Shown: positions 36,576-46,700, counted from the stretch's first letter. The stretch: DNA of 64,000 bases from Flavobacteriaceae bacterium (GCA_029238215.1 JAQWGN010000016.1:26853-90852); one strand, 5' to 3'. Numbers and translations: made by a program. Notes: generated from the letters alone by a model not told the origin.

Positions 36576-38063
36576 TTATTCTTTATTTAATATGAGTTCT
36601 AATTCGATTTTCCAGTTTTGATACGCTTTTAAATAAGCTTCTTTATCTTTAAATGGCATAAAGGTCATTACGTGATCATTATCCATTATTGATTTACCAA
36701 AACTTTCAAAATCGCCTTTATGTAAGTTTGCTGCGCGTGCAGCACCAATAGCTCCTGTCGTGTTATAAATTTCTATTTCTTGTCCGATTAATGTTGCTAC
36801 GGTATTTGCAAATATTTCTGAACGGAATAAATTATCGTTTCCTGCTCTTATTACTTTGGCCTGAATACCATCAGATTTCAATAATTCTATTCCAAAAACA
36901 AACGAAAATGCAATCCCTTCTAGAGCTGCTCTGCACATATGCCCTTTATGGTGGTTATTTAGATTGAGGTTTGCAATACGTGTACCAATTTCTTTATTAT
37001 TTAGCATACGTTCTGACCCATTTCCAAAAGGAATTAAACAGACACCATCAGAACCTATTGGAATTTCTGACGCTAAGTTGTTCATCTCTTCATAAGAGCT
37101 TACCGCCAAATTATTCAGCAACCAACGGTATTGAATGCCTGCTCCATTAATGCATAATAATTTACCTATTCGGACGTCTGCTCCTTTTTTGTAATTAACA
37201 TGTGCAAAATTGTTAACTCGAGCACTTTCTTTTACAGATAGGCTATCGGTTACGGCGTATACCACTCCCGATGTTCCGCCTGTGGCTGCTACTTCTCCTG
37301 GGTTAAAAACATTTAAGGATAAGGCATTATTGGGCTGGTCTCCAGCTCTGTAATAAATGGGTGTCCCCGCTGCTATGCCAGTTGCTGCTTCTCCTTTTTC
37401 ATCAACGACAGCTTGTAAACCAAACGTATCTACAATTTCTGGAACCAGTGCTTTATCAATACCATAATGCTCTAATAAAAAATCAGCTACTGAGTCTTTT
37501 TTGAAATCCCAAAAAATCCCTTCAGATAAGCCAGATATGGTCGTATTTATACTATTCGAAAATTTATACGCCACATAGTCTCCAGGAAGCATGAACTTAT
37601 AAATCTTTTTATAAATTTCTGGCTCATTCTCTTTCACCCATTTTAATTTTGAGGCTGTAAAATTTGCAGGTGAGTTTAAAAGATTTGAAGCACAGGTTTC
37701 TTGTCCAATGGTTTCGAACGCTTTGTTACCAATTTCTACCGCACGACTATCACACCAGATAATACTTTTTCTAAGCGGATTGCCTTCGTTGTCTACAATC
37801 ACCAATCCGTGCATTTGATAGGATATGCCAATCCCTTTTATTTGGGTTCTTGATATGTTATGTTGTTGTTTTAGTCTAGTTATCGCTTTACAAATATGTT
37901 TCCACCAATCTTCTGGTTTTTGTTCTGCCCATCCATTTTGCTTCGCGAACATACCCATCTCTTCTTCAGGCTCTTGAACAACACCTAGGCTTTTACCTGT
38001 TGCTATTTCAACCAAAGCTGCTTTGATGCTTGAACTGCCAAGATCTAATCCTAAATGATACAT
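36576..38063 (-). CDS. xylB: Xylulokinase
   Basis: The 495-residue FGGY-family kinase phosphorylates D-xylulose. It opens with LGLDLGSSSIKAALVE (phosphate-1 loop), has the substrate-binding SYQMHGLVIVD and the catalytic-aspartate region YRAGDQPNNALSLNV, and the ATP-binding TGGTSGVVYAV. The context (regulator upstream, xylA and transporter downstream) supports xylulose as substrate. The gap to the regulator gene is 2 bp, so the pair is tightly co-expressed. Confidence 0.95.
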   Translation of the reverse strand: MYHLGLDLGSSSIKAALVEIATGKSLGVVQEPEEEMGMFAKQNGWAEQKPEDWWKHICKAITRLKQQHNISRTQIKGIGISYQMHGLVIVDNEGNPLRKSIIWCDSRAVEIGNKAFETIGQETCASNLLNSPANFTASKLKWVKENEPEIYKKIYKFMLPGDYVAYKFSNSINTTISGLSEGIFWDFKKDSVADFLLEHYGIDKALVPEIVDTFGLQAVVDEKGEAATGIAAGTPIYYRAGDQPNNALSLNVFNPGEVAATGGTSGVVYAVTDSLSVKESARVNNFAHVNYKKGADVRIGKLLCINGAGIQYRWLLNNLAVSSYEEMNNLASEIPIGSDGVCLIPFGNGSERMLNNKEIGTRIANLNLNNHHKGHMCRAALEGIAFSFVFGIELLKSDGIQAKVIRAGNDNLFRSEIFANTVATLIGQEIEIYNTTGAIGAARAANLHKGDFESFGKSIMDNDHVMTFMPFKDKEAYLKAYQNWKIELELILNKE

Positions 38064-38065
38064 AA

Positions 38066-39079
38066 TTATAATGAGTTTCTTAATATTAGTTTGGTAGGAA
38101 CATAATACTGCATAGGTTCTCCTTTAGTAATAAATTCCGCAGCTTTAGTCCCTAAAGCGTTAAAGTCAGTTGAAATCACTGAAATACCCTTATAAATAAA
38201 TTTTTTCATTGGAGTTTCGTTATACGATAAAAAGCCAACATCAACCCCTGGCTCAAATTTCATAATTCTGCATTGTTCCAAAAATTGTCCTAGAATCCTA
38301 TCGCTTACACTCATGTAGGCGATGCCTTTTTCAATATTAAAATCCTTTGCGTTGGTTATTATATTATACTTAAAATGAAAGGTTTCGCAAAAATCTTTAA
38401 AGGCACTGACTGTCTCTTTTGGGTGATTTGTGAACGTTGGATATATAAAGTGAATGGCCTTATACTTTTTAAACAAATCTGCAGATTGTGATAAAGTCTC
38501 ATATACTGATTTGCCAAAATCTTGAAAAACAAAATTATTTTGCGCCCCCCTATTAATATCCCAATCTATAAGTAATAACTTATCGTTATCTATTTCAGAA
38601 ATAACATCGCGAATATCTTTATGATTAAAATTCATAACCACATACTTATAATATTTCCCTTTGCTATTGGTTAAAATCGTCTTAAAATTTTCTAGATTGT
38701 AATGATGGAATTGTACATCGGTTATAATATTCTTTGGCAAATTATTAATGAAGGAATGGTACAAAACTTCTTTATAAGCCTTAAAAGTATCGAGTACTAA
38801 AAGTACTTTCATAATCTTTCTTGCTACGTAATACCCCTTATTTGGAACAGACTCAATAACATCATGTTCTTTTAAAATGGAATAGGCCTTAAAAACGGTG
38901 TCTCTAGATAATCGACAGCTTGTACAGATTGAGTTGACAGAAGGCAGTGCATCCCCAATAGATAATTCATTATTGGCAATAGCATCGTTAATGGCATTTA
39001 CTAATTGCTGATACTTTGGAACATTACTAGCATGATCAACCGTGAAAAAAAATTCTTTATTTAGTATGCTAACATCCAT
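38066..39079 (-). CDS. GntR-type regulator with sugar-binding domain (xylose operon)
   Basis: The 337-residue regulator joins an N-terminal GntR winged helix (about 18-85; PKYQQLVNAINDAIANNEL, LPSVNSICTSCRLSRDTVFK) to a C-terminal periplasmic-binding-protein-like domain (about 89-337) as in LacI proteins. This architecture is frequent in Bacteroidetes sugar operons. It is the first gene of the operon, so it is likely autoregulated by xylose or a phosphorylated form. A perfect promoter (39099-39130) precedes it. No clear palindromic operator stands out. Confidence 0.9.
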   Translation of the reverse strand: MDVSILNKEFFFTVDHASNVPKYQQLVNAINDAIANNELSIGDALPSVNSICTSCRLSRDTVFKAYSILKEHDVIESVPNKGYYVARKIMKVLLVLDTFKAYKEVLYHSFINNLPKNIITDVQFHHYNLENFKTILTNSKGKYYKYVVMNFNHKDIRDVISEIDNDKLLLIDWDINRGAQNNFVFQDFGKSVYETLSQSADLFKKYKAIHFIYPTFTNHPKETVSAFKDFCETFHFKYNIITNAKDFNIEKGIAYMSVSDRILGQFLEQCRIMKFEPGVDVGFLSYNETPMKKFIYKGISVISTDFNALGTKAAEFITKGEPMQYYVPTKLILRNSL

Positions 39080-39098
39080 TCTGTACTGTTCTGGTAGG

Positions 39099-39130
39099 CA
39101 AACATAACTAAATATAAATATTGAGGCAAA
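39099..39130 (-). promoter_or_regulatory. Promoter of the xylose operon
   Basis: Minus-strand TTTG (39127-39130), 20 bp, then TATGTTTG (39099-39106), a perfect TAnnTTTG box, about 20 bp before the regulator ATG. Confidence 0.75.
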
Positions 39131-39210
39131 AAAATCTACATTAATTTAACAATTGATGAGCTTAATTTTCTTTCATGAAAAGGATTAAAACAGGTGCCGC
39201 TATACTGCAT

Positions 39211-39240
39211 AAAAAAACCCCAACAACTGTTGAGGTTTTT
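39211..39240 (-). terminator. Terminator of tRNA-Leu
   Basis: On the minus strand AACCTCAAC pairs with GTTGGGGTT and is followed by seven T residues. It lies directly after the tRNA-Leu 3' end. The hairpin is nearly symmetrical with T or A tracts on both sides, so it could act in both directions, also for the xyl side. Confidence 0.8.
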
Positions 39241-39242
39241 TG

Positions 39243-39324
39243 TGCGGGTGAAGGGACTCGAACCCCCAAGCCGTTAAGCACTAGATCCTAAGTCTAGCGT
39301 GTCTACCAATTTCACCACACCCGC
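39243..39324 (-). tRNA. tRNA-Leu (anticodon UAG)
   Basis: The minus strand folds into a full cloverleaf: acceptor GCGGGTG/CACCCGC, a long class II variable arm, T-loop GTTCGAGTC, and an anticodon loop ACTTAGGAT with UAG. The CCA end is not encoded. The long variable region and anticodon identify leucine. It stands alone with its own terminator. Confidence 0.95.
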
Positions 39325-39416
39325 ATTAGGACGGCAAATATAAGGATGTTTCCCAAATTCATAGACACTTTCTTATCGTATCGCAATTTTATACCTTCGC
39401 CTTTCATTTCACAACC

Positions 39417-40814
39417 ATGAATTCATTCGCTGCTTACATACAGACGCACAAAAATCGTTTTTTAGACGAGCTTTTTTCTCTTATTCGAATTCCATCCATT
39501 AGTGCTGATTCAACCTATATACCACACATGCATGAAGCCGCAACTGCCGTTACTAAGGCACTGCAAGACGCAGGATGTACGCACACGGAGCTTTGTCCCA
39601 CAAAGGGGTTTCCTATTGTGTATGGTGAGAAAATTATCGACCCTACCCTACCCACGGTGTTGGTGTATGGACATTACGACGTACAACCGCCAGACCCGTT
39701 GGAACTTTGGGACAACGATCCTTTTGACCCAATTATCAAGAAAACAGCCATCCATCCCGAAGGAGCCATTTTTGCGCGTGGGTCGTGTGACGATAAAGGG
39801 CAGATGTTTATGCACATCAAGGCTCTTGAAGTAATGGAACAAAACGGTGGACTTCCTTGTAATATTAAGTTTATGATTGAAGGAGAGGAAGAAGTGGGAA
39901 GCGATAACCTCGAGCTTTTTGTGCGTGAAAACATCGATAAACTTGCAAATGATGTTATCCTTATTTCTGATACGGGGATGCTTGCCAATGATATTCCCTC
40001 GATTACAACAGGATTACGAGGCCTAAGCTACGTAGAAGTGGAAGTGACGGGTCCAAACCGTGATTTGCACTCTGGATTGTATGGTGGTGCAGTAGCCAAC
40101 CCCATCAATATCCTTACTAAAATGATTGCCTCACTACACGATGAAAAAAATCACATTACTATTCCTGGATTTTATGATAAAGTAGAAGTACTAAGCCAAG
40201 CAGCACGCAATGAAATGGGAACCATTCCGTTTTCTAAAGCTGACTACGAAAATGCACTTGATATTGAAACCGTATATGGCGAAGAAGGGTACACCACCCT
40301 AGAACGAAAATCTATTCGGCCAACACTTGATGTGAACGGCATTTGGGGAGGCTACATTGGAGAAGGTGCTAAAACCGTTATTCCAAGTAAGGCCTATGCC
40401 AAAATCTCCATGCGTTTGGTTCCCAACCAATCATCAGATGAAATTACAGCACTATTTACAAAATACTTTGAGTCAATTGCCCCCAAAGGAGTTAGAGTAA
40501 AAGTAACACCACACCATGGCGGAGAGGCCTATGTAATGCAACCCGATGGATTAGAGTTTCAAGCCGCCAAAAAAGCCTATTTAGAAACCTTTGGCAAAGC
40601 ACCATTACCCGTACGCGATGGGGGAAGCATACCCATTGTAGCACTTTTTGAAGAAACGCTAAAAAGTAAAACGGTATTAATGGGATTTGGTCTGGATAGC
40701 GATGCTATTCATTCGCCAAATGAGCACTTTGGCGTATTTAATTTTATTCGAGGTATAGAAACCATCCCCCATTTTTACACGCACTTTACTGATTTGTATC
40801 AAGCAAATCGATAA
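39417..40814 (+). CDS. M20-family dipeptidase
   Basis: This 465-residue zinc dipeptidase belongs to the M20 (carnosinase/CPG2-like) group. Metal ligands are recognisable in VYGHYDVQP, ARGSCDDKGQ, the general-base pair in EGEEEVGS, ISDTGML, and the final histidine in SPNEHFGVFNF. The lid or dimerisation domain lies at about 190-350 with DLHSGLYGG. No signal peptide is visible, so it is cytoplasmic. It converges with hemW, overlapping by 29 bp. Confidence 0.94.
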   Translation: MNSFAAYIQTHKNRFLDELFSLIRIPSISADSTYIPHMHEAATAVTKALQDAGCTHTELCPTKGFPIVYGEKIIDPTLPTVLVYGHYDVQPPDPLELWDNDPFDPIIKKTAIHPEGAIFARGSCDDKGQMFMHIKALEVMEQNGGLPCNIKFMIEGEEEVGSDNLELFVRENIDKLANDVILISDTGMLANDIPSITTGLRGLSYVEVEVTGPNRDLHSGLYGGAVANPINILTKMIASLHDEKNHITIPGFYDKVEVLSQAARNEMGTIPFSKADYENALDIETVYGEEGYTTLERKSIRPTLDVNGIWGGYIGEGAKTVIPSKAYAKISMRLVPNQSSDEITALFTKYFESIAPKGVRVKVTPHHGGEAYVMQPDGLEFQAAKKAYLETFGKAPLPVRDGGSIPIVALFEETLKSKTVLMGFGLDSDAIHSPNEHFGVFNFIRGIETIPHFYTHFTDLYQANR

Positions 40815-41928
40815 GGAATAAATCGGCAGAAATGCCATCAGCAACAAAAGCACCTTTTGGCGTAGCTTTTAGAGAATCTCCGTCAATATATAATAAACCC
40901 TCTTGAATAAAGCGTTGGGATTGTTGCTCCAAATGAATGCGGTAACGCTCACCCAGTTGTTGCTCCATGGTACAAAGCGATACTCCCCATGAGGCACGAA
41001 GTCCAATCATAATCGATTCATTATACCGATCTATCACGCTAAGTTTTTCTATAGTTTGTGGAATTTCATCAGTGGTAATTTTCTTCATATATAGTGCATT
41101 GTTACTAATGTTCCAATAACGATGCACGCCATCAAACCCATGTGCCGAAGGGCCAATACCCAAATAGGGCTTTCCCTGCCAATAGGCCGTATTGTTTTTG
41201 GAGCGATAACCGGGTTTTCCAAAACTAGAAAGCTCATAATGTTCATACCCCTTTTGAGTTAGGGTATCAACCAAATATAAAAACTGGTCTTCCACTGCAG
41301 ACTCGTCCAAAAGCGTCACTACTCCCTTACGCACAAAACGCTCTAAGGCTGTTTTAGGCTCAAGAGTAAGGGCATACGACGAAATATGAGGCACATCCAG
41401 TGAAAGCGCAATTTTTAAGTTCTCTTCCCAGTCAGCAAAAGTAGTATGTGGCGTTCCGTATAATAAGTCTATGGACACATTATCAAAAAGTGCACGTGAC
41501 CATTGAACAGACTCTAACGCTTGTTGGCTGTTATGAGCACGATTCATAAGCCTAAGTTCTGTTTCGTGAAACGATTGTATCCCAATTGACAAACGGTTTA
41601 TTCCGGCCTGTTTAATATCTTTTAGGTACGCTTGGGTTAAATCATCTGGATTTACTTCGAGTGTAATTTCGGGCTTTTGTACTACCGTATACAGTTTATG
41701 CACTTCGTTTATAAGTGCTGTAAGTTCTTGAGCAGTAAGTAACGAAGGGGTGCCTCCTCCAAAATAGATTGTTTCAACAGGAGCTTTCACTTGGAATTTC
41801 CTAAGCTTGAGTTCTTGTGATATGGCAGCTACCATTTGAGTTTTATGGCGAATACTTGTCGAAAAATGAAAATTGCAATAATGACAGGCCTTTTTACAAA
41901 AAGGAATGTGAAGGTAAATTCCCGACAT
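40786..41928 (-). CDS. hemW: Radical-SAM heme chaperone HemW
   Basis: The 380-residue radical SAM protein has the cluster motif CKKACHYC (C11, C15, C18) followed by the FGGGTPSLL SAM-binding segment and the HemN C-terminal domain (SVIDRYNESIMIGLR). HemW delivers heme to respiratory proteins. The name is often confused with the coproporphyrinogen dehydrogenase HemN, but the length and motif spacing fit HemW. It starts 2 bp after ruvC in the same direction. Confidence 0.94.
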   Translation of the reverse strand: MSGIYLHIPFCKKACHYCNFHFSTSIRHKTQMVAAISQELKLRKFQVKAPVETIYFGGGTPSLLTAQELTALINEVHKLYTVVQKPEITLEVNPDDLTQAYLKDIKQAGINRLSIGIQSFHETELRLMNRAHNSQQALESVQWSRALFDNVSIDLLYGTPHTTFADWEENLKIALSLDVPHISSYALTLEPKTALERFVRKGVVTLLDESAVEDQFLYLVDTLTQKGYEHYELSSFGKPGYRSKNNTAYWQGKPYLGIGPSAHGFDGVHRYWNISNNALYMKKITTDEIPQTIEKLSVIDRYNESIMIGLRASWGVSLCTMEQQLGERYRIHLEQQSQRFIQEGLLYIDGDSLKATPKGAFVADGISADLFLIDLLDTNQ

Positions 41929-41930
41929 AG

Positions 41931-42482
41931 TTATTTTTTAATCCGATGTGCCTCTTTTTCCACAAAAGATGCCCATCCAGAATAATTTTTATCACTTTCC
42001 TGACTGGGGTTGTAATAATGGCAAACTGCAGCTGCTAGTCCATCGGTAGCGTCTAAGTTTTTGGGGAGTTCGGGTAAATGAAGAATTTGTTGAAGCATTT
42101 TGGCTACTTGTTCTTTGGAAGCGTTTCCATTTCCAGTAATAGCCATTTTAATTTTTCTAGGCGAATATTCGGAAACAGCAAGATCATGTGCAATTCCTGC
42201 GGCTATGGCTACTCCTTGGGCACGCCCTAATTTTAACATAGACTGCACATTCTTTCCAAAAAACGGAGCTTCCAAAGCCATTTCATCTGGGTTATATGTT
42301 GCTATAAGTTCGGTTGTGCGGGCGTAAATATGCCCCAGGCGAATATAATGGTTGTCGTATTTACTAAGCTTTAATTCATTGAGTTGAAGGCAGGTTAGTT
42401 TTTTACCATCAATCTGTAAAACCCCAAACCCCATAATGGTAGTTCCTGGATCAACTCCTAAAATAATACGTGGTTTTGGCAT
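41931..42482 (-). CDS. ruvC: Holliday-junction resolvase RuvC
   Basis: The 183-residue RNase-H-fold nuclease resolves Holliday junctions with RuvAB. Catalytic acids are visible in ILGVDPGTTIMGFG, in MALEAPFFG, and in LDATDGLAAAVCHYY. The family K-rich segment SPRKIKMAITGNGNASKEQV contacts DNA. It is upstream of hemW and follows the lipoprotein gene by 22 bp. Confidence 0.96.
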   Translation of the reverse strand: MPKPRIILGVDPGTTIMGFGVLQIDGKKLTCLQLNELKLSKYDNHYIRLGHIYARTTELIATYNPDEMALEAPFFGKNVQSMLKLGRAQGVAIAAGIAHDLAVSEYSPRKIKMAITGNGNASKEQVAKMLQQILHLPELPKNLDATDGLAAAVCHYYNPSQESDKNYSGWASFVEKEAHRIKK

Positions 42483-42504
42483 ATGTAAAAATAGAGAATT
42501 ACCG

Positions 42505-42945
42505 TTATTTGGTTATGTATACAGGAAGGGTCCAAGTCACTTCAACTGGAACCTCTAAGTTTGTTTTAAATGCTGGTGTTAGGCGTGGCAGATCGCTAAG
42601 CGTCTCAGAAACAAGAGGTAATACCAGTTTATGTAAATACGAAGTGTCTTGTTTTGCTGCGTCCAGCATGTACAACTGACCTGTCGTGTCTACTTTAAGC
42701 GTTATAAACAGTGTATCCACTCCTAATGGTATTGATGGGCGAATGTGTTGAAATTTAGTAGCTAAGCTGCCTTGTAACATTGTAGTAAAACATGTCCAAT
42801 TGGCCACAGGATCTTCTTCTAAACAGTCTGGGTATCGAGGGGGTTCATCGAGAGATGTCCAACTTAAGTCTGGTAGCTGTGGTTTAGGTTGTGTACAACT
42901 TACAACAAACAAAAAGGTAACAATAGATATCCGTATAACTTTCAC
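42505..42945 (-). CDS. Lipoprotein with TonB-C-terminal-like region
   Basis: The 146-residue product has a lipobox (FLFVVSC, Cys at residue 17), so it is probably a lipoprotein. The rest includes EPPRYPDC and a segment in which a strand pair with VDTLFITLKVDTTGQL resembles the C-terminal domain of Bacteroidetes TonB energy transducers. It lacks the long periplasmic linker and the membrane anchor of a real TonB. The function is unknown. It may share a transcript with ruvC and hemW. Confidence 0.7.
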   Translation of the reverse strand: MKVIRISIVTFLFVVSCTQPKPQLPDLSWTSLDEPPRYPDCLEEDPVANWTCFTTMLQGSLATKFQHIRPSIPLGVDTLFITLKVDTTGQLYMLDAAKQDTSYLHKLVLPLVSETLSDLPRLTPAFKTNLEVPVEVTWTLPVYITK

Positions 42946-43100
42946 GGGTTTAAATTACGATTAATCCCTGAAAAAATCATTTACTTTGGTAAAGACCTAT
43001 ATTTTGAATTCAAATCTTAGTTAGAATCTTTAAAATCACAAAAGTAAAAAAATCAAGAACTTCGTTATTTATTCGAAAAAATAATTTGTAAATTTAGTAG

Positions 43101-43595
43101 ATGGATATTCTATTACTGCTCTTGGGTTTAGTGCTAATTATGGTTGGACTAGCAGGAAGTTTTCTGCCTATAATCCCAGGACCCTTAACCAGTTGGCTTG
43201 GGCTACTTTCACTTCATTACACCAATAAAATCCCACAAGATTGGGGTTTTTTGAGTTGGACACTAGCAATAGCATTACTAATAATGGCATTGGATTACTT
43301 CATACCGATCTGGGGAACTAAAGCGTTAGGAGGAACTAAAGCTGGTGCAGTAGGATCAACTATTGGTTTAATTGTAGGGTTGTTTTTTCCGCCTATAGGG
43401 ATTATGGTAGGTCCTTTTGTGGGAGCTTTTGCAGGAGAATTAAGTAAGAACTCTAATAAGAAAGTAGCGCTACGTGCAGCATTTGGGTCATTCTTAGGAT
43501 TTCTTTCAGGAGTTCTATTAAAGTTTATTGTGTCGTTTGTCTACCTGTTGTTTTTTGTTTCAGCAGCTTGGAAGGGGTTCGATTACCTATTTTAA
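43101..43595 (+). CDS. DUF456 family membrane protein
   Basis: The 164-residue glycine-rich membrane protein has four to five helices and the pattern GLAGSFLPIIPGPLTSWLG, then GLIVGLFFPPIGIMVGPFVG and FAGEL, as in DUF456. No function is known for the family. Its stop is part of a 10-bp inverted repeat (43576-43602), and it converges on the Cas9-like locus. Confidence 0.85.
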   Translation: MDILLLLLGLVLIMVGLAGSFLPIIPGPLTSWLGLLSLHYTNKIPQDWGFLSWTLAIALLIMALDYFIPIWGTKALGGTKAGAVGSTIGLIVGLFFPPIGIMVGPFVGAFAGELSKNSNKKVALRAAFGSFLGFLSGVLLKFIVSFVYLLFFVSAAWKGFDYLF

Positions 43596-43602
43596 TCGAA
43601 CC
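43576..43602. terminator. Long hairpin between DUF456 and the repeat units
   Basis: GGTTCGATTA (43576-43585) and TAATCGAACC (43593-43602) form a perfect 10-bp stem with a 7-nt loop. It includes the DUF456 stop. There is no T-tract on either side, so it is a weak terminator or an RNA 3'-end stabiliser. On the minus strand it would sit at the 3' end of the second repeat-containing RNA. Confidence 0.5.
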
Positions 43603-43621
43603 AGAGGCAAAGGAAGTACGG

Positions 43622-43692
43622 TATATTTCAAATCACAATACTATACTTATTCAAAATATTTTACCGAAATCGTTATATCAAATCACAATAAA
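43622..43692 (-). CRISPR. Degenerate two-unit crRNA-like repeat downstream of the dead Cas9
   Basis: On the minus strand the 13-mer TATTGTGATTTGA occurs at 43690-43678 and again at 43640-43628, exactly 50 bp apart, each followed by a TATA-rich stretch. ATTGTGAT is fully complementary to ATCACAAT in the anti-repeat of the tracrRNA-like gene at 47130. After a 2x2 mismatch the first unit pairs a further GAT with ATC. Inside the first unit, TTTG (43682-43679) and TATTTTG (43658-43652), 20 bp apart, look like the in-repeat promoters of type II-C arrays. From there to the next repeat only about 11 bp remain, too short for a normal 20-30-nt spacer. The unit at 43690 follows the cas9-like stop by 38 bp. 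Confidence 0.55.
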
Positions 43693-43728
43693 TTTTAACT
43701 AAACAAAACGATAAAACTAATACTTCCT

Positions 43729-46700
43729 TTATTGCATCTCTGGAACTTTTAAAAGTTTATAAAATGGAGTTATATTCCCTAGTACATCAATCGAAATCTT
43801 AAACGGATTATGTGTTTTCCATCCTGTTTTTCTTTCTCCAAAATTTAAAATACGCACATAATTAGGATATGTTTGGTCATATACATCTAGGTTGTAAATA
43901 TGTCTAAACTCATAATATTTACTAGAAATTCGTTGTACTTTATAAACGTGTTCCCAAAGGCTGGTACCCGCTTCCAAACGCTCAAATATTTCTTTCTGAC
44001 TCAATCCTAAGATAAAACAGTCGTTAATGTGTAATGTAGAAATAATCATACGCCCTTCACTAGGAAGCTGGTATAGCGATTCTTTTTCACGAATTCTTCT
44101 TACAGCCTCCCAAAAAGAAACTATGTGTTCTTGAAAGCTATTGTCTATCGCTTGATAAATCATCACATGATGATTATTTCTAGGGTTTACATATTTATTT
44201 TGACCCTTACTCACTTGTACAGCGTTTCCAACATTCTCTCGAACCCTAACACTGCGAACGGGGACTGGGTCACCATTTTTATTTGGTAAGAAAACTTTTG
44301 ATTCCCAACCTGTATCTGTTTGTTTTATCAAGGCGTCTTTGGGAATTTTCCCATTTATAAAGCCTCCCTCAAGGTCAATTTGATCATAAATCAGTTCACG
44401 GATAGAGTAATCAACAATCTTACTGATTTGTTTAGCAGTGGACAGCGTACTTATTGACTTTTTAATATGGTAAGACTCAACACCATCTGGTGTAGTTCGC
44501 TTTCCATAATAACTGTCCTTGTGCAATTTCCCTTTAGGAGACAATCCATCCTTTAAAGAGTTTGACTGAACAATTTTTCGAACAACTTGGTTGTTAATGT
44601 CTATTGAAACCGAAATGTTATTATAGGCTTGAAGCACATCACTAGTAAACCGTTTCCAGGGAGTTGGAAAAACCCCTCTGTATGGTAGTGGTTCATACCT
44701 GTTCCAATGGCGTAATTCTTCAAGAAACGAGGGTTTGTTTAAAGCAGTAACTAATGCATTAAGCGCATATTCTCGTGTATTGAAATATCGTGGTTTTTGA
44801 TTAAACGCCTCTAGGTTACTAATCCCCCATTTTCTACGAATGCTACTAATTGCATTTCCGCGAGTGGCAACAACATCGCCGCATACTCGAGAAAGATAAT
44901 TTTTAACTTTAATGGCCAAGTGATGTTGATCGTTAAACTCTCGACTTATAGAATCAACTGAATAGACTGATGAAATAAAGTGTCTGAATTTGTGATAAGA
45001 AACATTTTTAGCAGATCCCTTGAGCAATTGCTCTAATACTCGGGTTTTTACTTGCTCCCATTCACCTGAAGCTTGCTCACTAAAGTACTCGTACGGGGTT
45101 TTATTTAATATATTCTGCTTAAATGAAGACATACATAAGGCCTTATTCTTATCAGAATCATTAAAAAACCTACTCCAAGGTTGGATATACACGATTGACA
45201 CTTTGTCGGTAAACAGGTCTTCAATAGTAATTGGAGTATCTGTATATGGACATGTTTTGTTCCATTCTAGCCAAAGTTTATACTTAAACAAATTGGTATG
45301 CGTGGGGTTCTGCTCTGCCTCTAAAACCTCATTATGAATTTTGGGAAGTGTGTGTTCTCTGTATTTCTTTGAAATATAGAGGGATTTCCGATACTTAGCA
45401 TTTACCTTAACTTCATTAGACAGCACAAATTTAACCTGGTCTATAGCGCCGTGTTCACTTATCAACTGATTTATAAGTTTTCTTAATTCAAAAATGGGCT
45501 TCTGAGCTACGGGCTTAAGGCTACGTAAAATCTTGTGATTCTCTTCAGGGCTAATTGGTAAAAAATCTTCATTTTCCTGATTTAACAGATAGAGTTTGTT
45601 TTGATTTAACTTAAAATTAAATGCGTTTTCAAAATCAGACAACCAATCCATAACATGAATATCCTTTTCTTCGATTGTGGCTTGGATAAAATACTCTATA
45701 GACTCTTGTTTTGATTTATTCAAACTATTCCACCGCTGTTGTCCAATTGCGTTTTTAACCCCCCCTAAAATGATTGCTGTTTGGGTAGGATGCCCTTCTT
45801 TTAGGTAATCTAAAATTGAAGTAGCAGCTTTCATGCTTAATTTTCCAGTTCCCGGCTTTAACTTAATTGAAGCAACTGTTTTTGCTTTTACAGCCGAGAG
45901 TTTCCATTTTTCTCTAAGGCGTTGCTCAAGCATGTCTTTATTTGAATAAAAATGTAGATCATGCCATAATTCATGTTGTTCATTTTTGGAAAAATCTAAA
46001 ACCTTAGAGCCAAAAGCATTATTTCTACTAAGCTGAACAAGTGTGTGGGATAAAAAAAGCTTTGCGCTGTCATCGTAGTTAAACGCATATGGATCATCAA
46101 TTTCTAGGGCTACACGCACTTTTTTAAACAAAAAACTAGAAAACTGAAGCGCAATCTTAAGTGCTACTTCACGCTGATCTGGCGTTAAGTTTTTACCATA
46201 TAGTTTAATGGTATTAACCCAACAATACAACTCATACAGTTCGTGCATGGGGTGGCTTAGCCACATCAACTGCTTGTTCTTTTCAAAAGGGCAAGTAGCT
46301 AATGAACCTCTAGATCTTTTATAGGAAGCGGTACGCTGATAAAACAACAGTCCTTTATCCCTGTTTTCACCTAATAATTCCGCTATAAAATCTTCATTTA
46401 ATGCTTTATGATACTGCTGTTGCTTGTTAAGTAAGGCTTCAATCTCTTCAAGAAACATTGTTCTGTTAAGGTAACGGTTTCGAATACGGGTTGATTGATA
46501 TGTATAAGAAGCCTCTTTTTCAGGAAGAAGTGTATTTAAATATTCCCCCAAATACAAATCATCCAAATGCGCATTGGTTTGGTTTATTCCCAACCGATTT
46601 GCGTTTGGAAGCCCGTTATAAAGCACCTTAGCCGTAGAGTCATCCTGCATGCTAGACATTACTTTTCCCCTACGTTGGGTTAAATGATATAGAATACGAC

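Noticed and set aside
33787..39079. The xylose operon as a recent mobile insertion
   Set aside because: Its composition is slightly more AT-rich and it lies near tRNA-Leu, but there is no integrase, transposase, att-like repeat or gene relic at its borders. I treat it as an ordinary catabolic operon.
43681..43731. A second promoter before the first repeat unit (TATCGTTTTG at 43704-43713)
   Set aside because: The -7-like box has one extra base and there is no TTG at -33 (the cas9 end reads ATGCAATAA). I do not claim a promoter here; the RNA could come from the cas9 mRNA tail.
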